From an uncultured Selenomonadaceae bacterium (GTDB taxonomy: Bacteria > Bacillota > Negativicutes > Selenomonadales > Selenomonadaceae), in contig CAJOHN010000014.1 in NCBI GenBank assembly GCA_905234235.1, positions 1 to 64,000 on the forward strand: a stretch of 64,000 nt of DNA. Direction: 5' to 3'. A model generated the notes under the pieces. The model was not told the origin of the DNA. It made no database searches and saw nothing but the letters and a program-made list of their open reading frames with translations. This document shows, piece by piece, positions 59,102 through 64,000 of the stretch (its first letter is position 1; each line of letters begins with the position of its first letter). A program made the translations under genes and the position numbers.

Positions 59102-60976
59102 ATGGCCGAGACTATCAAGGGCACGTCGAAAAATGATTTTATGATTGTCGCGTTTGACGCTGTGACGATTCAAGCACTCGGCGGCAATGACACCATTACC
59201 AACAAAGCCTCAAACGTTTCAATCGACGGCGGAAAAGGCAACGATAAAATTTCTCTCATGAGCGGCAGCGCGGATAACGTTATTCAATACAACGCGGGCG
59301 ACGGTAGTGATACTGTTTGGGGTTTCAACGAGTCGGATACACTTAGCATTTCGGGAAAAACTTACTCGACGACTAAAAGCGGCAAAGATATTATCGTTAA
59401 AGTCGATAGCGGAAAAATTGTGTTGAAAAACGCCGCGAGCTTGGAAGCCGTCAATATCGCGTCAATCTCGTCCGACGCTGTCGTCTACAACGGACACAGC
59501 TATAAACTTTTCAGCGACGGCATGACTTGGGAAGAGGCTAAAGTTTACTGTGAAAATCTCGGCGGGCATTTGGTAACAATCACAGACGAAGCCGAGCAAT
59601 TTGCGATAAACAATCTACTCAAGGAAAAGGGCACGAAGAAAAATTATTGGATGGGCGGACGTCGGAAGGCTAACGATTATGAATCTTGGGAATGGGTAAC
59701 GGATGAAAGTTTCAGCTACACCAATTGGGACGAGGAACAGCCTGATAACTATGAAGATAACGAGCCGTTTATGATGATGTACGCTAATTCGGGGTCGTGG
59801 AATGATTTAGATTTAGAAGGTGGCTACGAAGACGATTCAGACTACGGAAAAAATAATTTTGGGCTTATCTGCGAATGGGAAGCGGCTATTCCTACTAAAC
59901 CAAAATCTATAAAGCTCACCAATGCCAAAGAGGAGTATGTCAACATATTTGACGTTGACGGCGCGACGATTAACGCGCTCGGCGACAGCGATACCATTAC
60001 AAATATCGGCGGCGTGAATGTTTCAATCAACGGCGGCAATGGTAACGATTCAGTTTGGAATTGGGGATTCAACACGACAATAAACACCGGCGCGGACGAC
60101 GATTATGTTTGGAACGACAGCAGTTTAACTTCAATCAGTAGCGGCGCAAGTAACGATACCATTTGGACAAGTTACTACAGCCAAAACGTCACAATCGACA
60201 GCGGCAAAGGGAATGATTCTATCGAGGTTGAATCTGTTAATGACGTTACGATTATCGGCGGTAATGGCAACGATACAATTAGCCTGAGTTCCGACGAGGC
60301 AAAAAGTTTCATCCAGTACAAGAGTGGAGACGGTAACGATTTAATTGAGGGCTTCAACGAAACGTCGACGCTTCAAATCGGCAATGGCACGGGAACTTAC
60401 TCTACAAAAAAAAGCGACGATGACATTATCCTAACGGTCGGCGCAGGCAAAATAACTCTCGTTGGCGCGGCTGATTTGTCGACGCTTAACATTTTCGGCA
60501 AGGAAAAAGATTCGACGCTCTTGGCTGTGACGAACGCGACTACTTCGCCCGTAACTGCTGGCTCGAAAGTTAAACTTATCGACGCCTCGAAAAGGACATT
60601 GGCAGTTAAAATTACCGGCAATGCGCTCGCCAATTCAATTCTCGGCGGAAGTAGAAATGATTCGCTTTACGGCAAGGCGGGTAATGATACTTTGATTGGC
60701 GGCAAAGGCAACGATAAACTTTGGGGCGACGCGGGAGCCGATACGTTTATTTACAATTTGGGCGACGGCTACGATACGATTTATGCATTCGACAACAAAG
60801 ATACGTTGACGCTCGATAGCCTCGACTTCACGGCATCTTACAGCAAGAAAGATAAAGCGGTCTCGCTCTCATTTGATGACGGCGGCTCGATTATGCTGAA
60901 GAGTTTCACAGCGACGACTTTCCACATTGACAGCGACACTTATAAAATCAGCGGGGGTAAGTTTGTTAAGCAATAA
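59102..60976 (+). CDS. Surface protein with C-type lectin domain between RTX-like repeats
   Basis: The 624-aa acidic protein begins with RTX-like Gly/Asp-rich repeats ('GGNDTI', 'GGKGNDKI'). A C-type lectin-like domain (about 130-260) follows, with 'MTWEEAKVYCENLGGHLVTI', 'WDEEQPDN' and 'WNDLD', the calcium and sugar-binding type of motifs. More RTX-like repeats and a canonical nonapeptide block near the C-terminus ('GKAGNDTLIGGKGNDKLWG') come next. No N-terminal signal peptide is seen. C-terminal RTX suggests type I secretion. A glycan-binding adhesin is the likely role; no transporter genes adjoin. Confidence 0.83.
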   Translation: MAETIKGTSKNDFMIVAFDAVTIQALGGNDTITNKASNVSIDGGKGNDKISLMSGSADNVIQYNAGDGSDTVWGFNESDTLSISGKTYSTTKSGKDIIVKVDSGKIVLKNAASLEAVNIASISSDAVVYNGHSYKLFSDGMTWEEAKVYCENLGGHLVTITDEAEQFAINNLLKEKGTKKNYWMGGRRKANDYESWEWVTDESFSYTNWDEEQPDNYEDNEPFMMMYANSGSWNDLDLEGGYEDDSDYGKNNFGLICEWEAAIPTKPKSIKLTNAKEEYVNIFDVDGATINALGDSDTITNIGGVNVSINGGNGNDSVWNWGFNTTINTGADDDYVWNDSSLTSISSGASNDTIWTSYYSQNVTIDSGKGNDSIEVESVNDVTIIGGNGNDTISLSSDEAKSFIQYKSGDGNDLIEGFNETSTLQIGNGTGTYSTKKSDDDIILTVGAGKITLVGAADLSTLNIFGKEKDSTLLAVTNATTSPVTAGSKVKLIDASKRTLAVKITGNALANSILGGSRNDSLYGKAGNDTLIGGKGNDKLWGDAGADTFIYNLGDGYDTIYAFDNKDTLTLDSLDFTASYSKKDKAVSLSFDDGGSIMLKSFTATTFHIDSDTYKISGGKFVKQ

Positions 60977-60997
60977 TGTCTAATCGATACAAAAAAA

Positions 60998-61033
60998 ACC
61001 GTCAAGCTTGAATGCCTGACGGTTAATTTTTTT
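60998..61033. terminator. Bidirectional terminator between the lectin/RTX gene and mutB
   Basis: ACCGTCA and TGACGGT form the stem, with an A8 run before and a T8 run after. Confidence 0.85.
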
Positions 61034-61049
61034 TGCTTAAAATTTTCAA

Positions 61050-63231
61050 TCAGCCCGCGTCTTCCTCTTCCTTAGCGCGGTCAACTAAAATGTTCAAAAG
61101 TTTCATTGCGGCTTCGGGAATGTTGGTGCCCGGCGCAAAAATCGCAACGGCTCCGCTCTTGTAGAGGTGGTCATAGTCTTGAACGGGGATGACGCCGCCG
61201 ATTGCAACCAGAATATCCTCGCGCCCAAGTTTCTTAAGTTCGTCGACGAGTTCGGGCAACAAAGTATTATGCCCCGCCGCCAATGAACTAAATCCGACAA
61301 TGTGAACGTCGTTATCAACAGCGTCCTGCGCGGCTTCTTGAGGAGTTTGGAAGAGCGGACCGACATCAACATCCCAACCCATATCTGCGAAACTCGACGC
61401 GATAACCTTTGCGCCTCTGTCGTGACCGTCTTGCCCAATCTTCGCGACAAAAATTCTCGGACGACGACCGGTAAGATTTTCAAACTCATCTGCGCGGGCG
61501 CGAACTTTATCAAGTTCAGTCTGCGTGCCGAATTCGCTTGAATAAACGCCGCTAATCGTGTGAATCGTCGCTTGGTAACGTCCGCTAATTTTTTCGACAG
61601 CGTCAGAAATTTCACCGAGCGAGCAACGTACACGAGCCGCCTCAACCGCGCATTCAAGCAAGTTACCGTTGTCGCGAGTTTCAGCCGCTTTAGTAATTGC
61701 TTCCAACGCGGCACGAACATCATCTTCATTGCGTTCTGCGCGGAGCTTGTTGAGGCGTTCGACCTGCGCATTTCTAACCGCTGTGTTATCGACGGCAAGA
61801 ATTTCAAGCGGGTCTTCCTTATCGAGGCGGAATTTATTCAAGCCGACAATCGTTTCGTTATTAGAATCGATACGCGCTTGACGACGAGCCGCCGCCTCTT
61901 CGATACGCATTTTCGGCAAGCCCGTCGCGATAGCCTTAGCCATGCCGCCGAGCTGTTCAATCTCTTGGGATAATTTCGTTCGTGAGAGCCTCGACGTAGT
62001 AGGAGCCGCCCCATGGGTCGATAATCTTGCAAACGGACGTTTCGTCTTGAATGTAAAGCTGAGTATTGCGGGCGATACGTGCGCTGAAGTCCGTAGGCAA
62101 AGCAATAGCTTCGTCGAGCGCGTTTGTATGGAGCGATTGAGTATGACCGAGAGCCGCGCCCATTGCCTCCATAACCGTACGAGAAATGTTATTAAAGGGA
62201 TCTTGAGCCGTAAGCGACCAGCCCGACGTTTGGCAGTGAGTACGTAACGCCATAGACTTAGCGTCAGTGCCGCCCATTTGCTTAACGATCTTAGCCCAGA
62301 GGACACGAGCCGCTCTCATCTTCGCGACTTCCATGAAATAATTCTTGCCGATAGCCCAGAAGAAGCTAAGACGTTTTGCGAAGGCGTCAACTTTCAAGCC
62401 GGCGTTAATACCCGTGCGAATGTATTCAAGACCGTCAGCGAGCGTGTAACCAAGTTCAATATCGGCAGGTGCGCCCGCCTCTTGCATATGATAGCCGCTG
62501 ATTGAAATCGAATTGAACTTCGGCATATATTTAGTCGTGTACTCGAAAATATCGCCGATGATTCGCATTGACATATCGGGCGGGTAAATGTAGGTGTTGC
62601 GAACCATGAACTCTTTAAGAATGTCGTTCTGAATCGTGCCATTGAGGATAGATTTGTCGACGCCCTGCTCAATGCCGCTCTGAATAAAGAACGCCAAAAT
62701 CGGAAGGACTGCGCCGTTCATTGTCATTGAAACTGACATTTGGTCGAGGGGAATGCCGCTGAATAAAATATTCATGTCGAGCATTGAACAGACGCTGACG
62801 CCTGCCTTACCAACGTCACCAAACACGCGGGGATTATCTGCGTCGTAGCCGCGATGTGTCGGCAAGTCAAATGCTATCGATAAACCCTTTTGACCTGCGG
62901 CGAGGTTGCGGCGATAAAAAGCGTTGGATTCTTCAGCCGTCGAAAAGCCCGCGTATTGACGAACTGTCCAAGGGCGGAAGACGTACATTGTAGCATAAGG
63001 ACCGCGCAGGAACGGCGGAATGCCGCTCACGAAATCCAAATGATTCATATGTTCGTATTCGTCGTGCGTGTACAGCGGCTTAACGGGCACATGCTCCATC
63101 GTCTTATAAATCAGTTTGTCGTAATCTTCTTTAGCCGCCTGTTCAAATTTAGCCTTCCACTCCGCCGCGTCAGAAGTCGGGGCGTCGCTAAGACCCATTT
63201 GCGTGAAGTCCGGATTTTTATATTCAGCCAT
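61050..63231 (-). pseudogene. mutB: Methylmalonyl-CoA mutase large subunit, split by one frameshift
   Basis: MutB isomerises succinyl-CoA and (R)-methylmalonyl-CoA with adenosylcobalamin. The start is ATG 63231, overlapping the mutA stop (TAATG). The substrate-binding barrel is intact to '[13 protein letters not shown]', then the frame ends at 61957. Removing one base in GAAATTA (about 61972-61977) joins it to '...[15 protein letters not shown]' and to the intact C-terminal B12 domain ('KIGQDGHDRGAKVI', 'GFSSLAAGHNTLLP'). Everything else is conserved, so a recent mutation or an assembly indel is likely rather than old decay. Confidence 0.88.
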
Positions 63232-64000
63232 TATGCCATCCCCTTTTTCTGCTGAAGTGCTTGGAGAATCTTATAGCAATTCGCCTTGACGTGGATATAT
63301 TCATCAATGCCCGCCGCGTCGTAAGTTTCCTTTAAATCGGCAGGAGCCGCGCCTGCTAAAAATACCGTCGCATTGGGCAAAGCCTCGTGGAGTTTCGGAG
63401 CAAGCGCGGGGATAATTTCGGGATAAGTGGCGTCCGTCGAACAAATTACAACCGCGTCCGCGCCCGAAGCCTTAGCCGCCTCAGCCGCCTCGTCGACAGT
63501 TTTAAATCCATTATTGCCCAAAACTTCAAACGCGCCGACTTGTAAAAATCCCGTAGTAAAATCTGCGCGGGCTTTGTGCTGAGGAATTGCGCCCATGTTC
63601 GCGAGGAAAATTTTAACGTTGTCGCCGGTCTCGGCTTTGAATTTCTCGGTGACTTCGCGCAGAGCCTCGAAACGTTCACTCCAACGATGAGCCTCGATAA
63701 ATTTAATCTCCGCAACATCCGCAGTTCCTAAAGCTTGGCGAAGTTCAGCGATAGTCGCGCCCTTTTCAGCCGCCGCAATAACAGAATCAACATCATCAGC
63801 TTTAACATTGGCGAGCGCGTCCTTAGCGTCGACGGTCGACAGATAAACATCAATCGTAACTTTGCGAACTCTAAGATTATCGGCTTGACTTTCTGCGCGG
63901 GCGTCAATGCGTTCCTCAGTCATGTTGGCGTACATGTTATTGCCGACGATTCTATCCTTGCGAGTCTCCGCCGCCTTGAAACGAGCCGCCAAAACTTTAG
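63231..64000 (-). CDS. mutA: Methylmalonyl-CoA mutase small subunit (partial, cut by window edge)
   Basis: This is the C-terminal part of MutA, the non-catalytic partner of MutB. '[13 protein letters not shown]' and '[31 protein letters not shown]' are typical of the small subunit. Its B12-like domain lacks the DxHxxG motif, as normal for MutA. The frame runs to the window edge without a start, so the N-terminal part is missing. It overlaps mutB by one base and both act in succinate-propionate conversion. Confidence 0.92.
   Translation of the reverse strand, partial: KVLAARFKAAETRKDRIVGNNMYANMTEERIDARAESQADNLRVRKVTIDVYLSTVDAKDALANVKADDVDSVIAAAEKGATIAELRQALGTADVAEIKFIEAHRWSERFEALREVTEKFKAETGDNVKIFLANMGAIPQHKARADFTTGFLQVGAFEVLGNNGFKTVDEAAEAAKASGADAVVICSTDATYPEIIPALAPKLHEALPNATVFLAGAAPADLKETYDAAGIDEYIHVKANCYKILQALQQKKGMA

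Noticed and set aside
61050-62306. A separate 418-codon protein formed by the second mutB reading frame
   Set aside because: The first ~105 codons are an out-of-frame reading of mutB; only the part after the shift matches methylmalonyl-CoA mutase, so it is one frameshifted gene.

Overview
The window looks like the chromosome of an anaerobic Negativicutes bacterium (Selenomonas/Anaerovibrio-like). The reasons are a Na+-pumping decarboxylase beta/gamma pair, methylmalonyl-CoA mutase with cobalamin genes, the anaerobic GlpABC glycerol-3-phosphate dehydrogenase, a Gram-negative-type heptose kinase, flagellin, and a giant repetitive surface protein with an 'FTFDLQRF' N-terminus. The lineage is inferred from gene content, not from a marker gene.

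Layout. 1-8.4 kb: a giant repeat protein, frameshifted near 420. 8.5-16.6 kb (mostly minus strand): decarboxylase subunits, nagA, a stand-alone AICAR transformylase, heptose kinase, folE2, sucD, ppx, dCMP deaminase. 16.7-20.85 kb: a small defence-like island holding three tandem ~340 bp transcription units that each encode a 33-40 residue amphipathic peptide, then a single-chain MmeI-type restriction-modification enzyme, then a fourth unit encoding a 24-residue hydrophobic peptide. Each of the four peptide units faces a strong convergent antisense promoter, the layout of a type I toxin-antitoxin locus. 20.86-28 kb: yqgF-like, DUF3084, relA/spoT, recJ, araD, argA-like genes. 28-31.8 kb: duplicated epimerase and IspD/TarI-like cytidylyltransferase genes. 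31.9-36.7 kb: cobO, proB, an NlpC/P60 hydrolase, proA, nadD. 36.7-41.65 kb: three tandem GT61-like glycosyltransferase paralogues with C-terminal ChW-like repeats, lying between nadD and yqeK. 41.7-44.3 kb: yqeK, LytR-CpsA-Psr, rsfS, cvfB. 44.3-51.7 kb: gamma carbonic anhydrase, yraN, nitroreductase, purF, a coiled-coil protein, glpC-glpB-glpA. 51.8-56.9 kb: polysaccharide-export permease, tmk, znuB-like permease, DMT transporter, cbiG, cbiF. 57-61 kb: flagellin, tRNA-Gly, a zinc-ribbon protein, an rpiB-like gene, a C-type-lectin/RTX surface protein. 61-64 kb: methylmalonyl-CoA mutase (mutB frameshifted, mutA cut by the window edge).

How it fits together. MutAB, SucD, the cobalamin genes and the decarboxylase subunits fit a succinate-propionate metabolism with Na+ energy coupling. 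The carbohydrate genes carry four long G/C homopolymers (9-10 nt), and one of these tracts puts a glycosyltransferase out of frame by exactly one base, so phase-variable surface glycosylation is likely. The most novel-looking element is the peptide/antisense island around the MmeI-type enzyme. The octamer CTGCGCGG is strikingly frequent in housekeeping regions and seems rare in the likely acquired segments.
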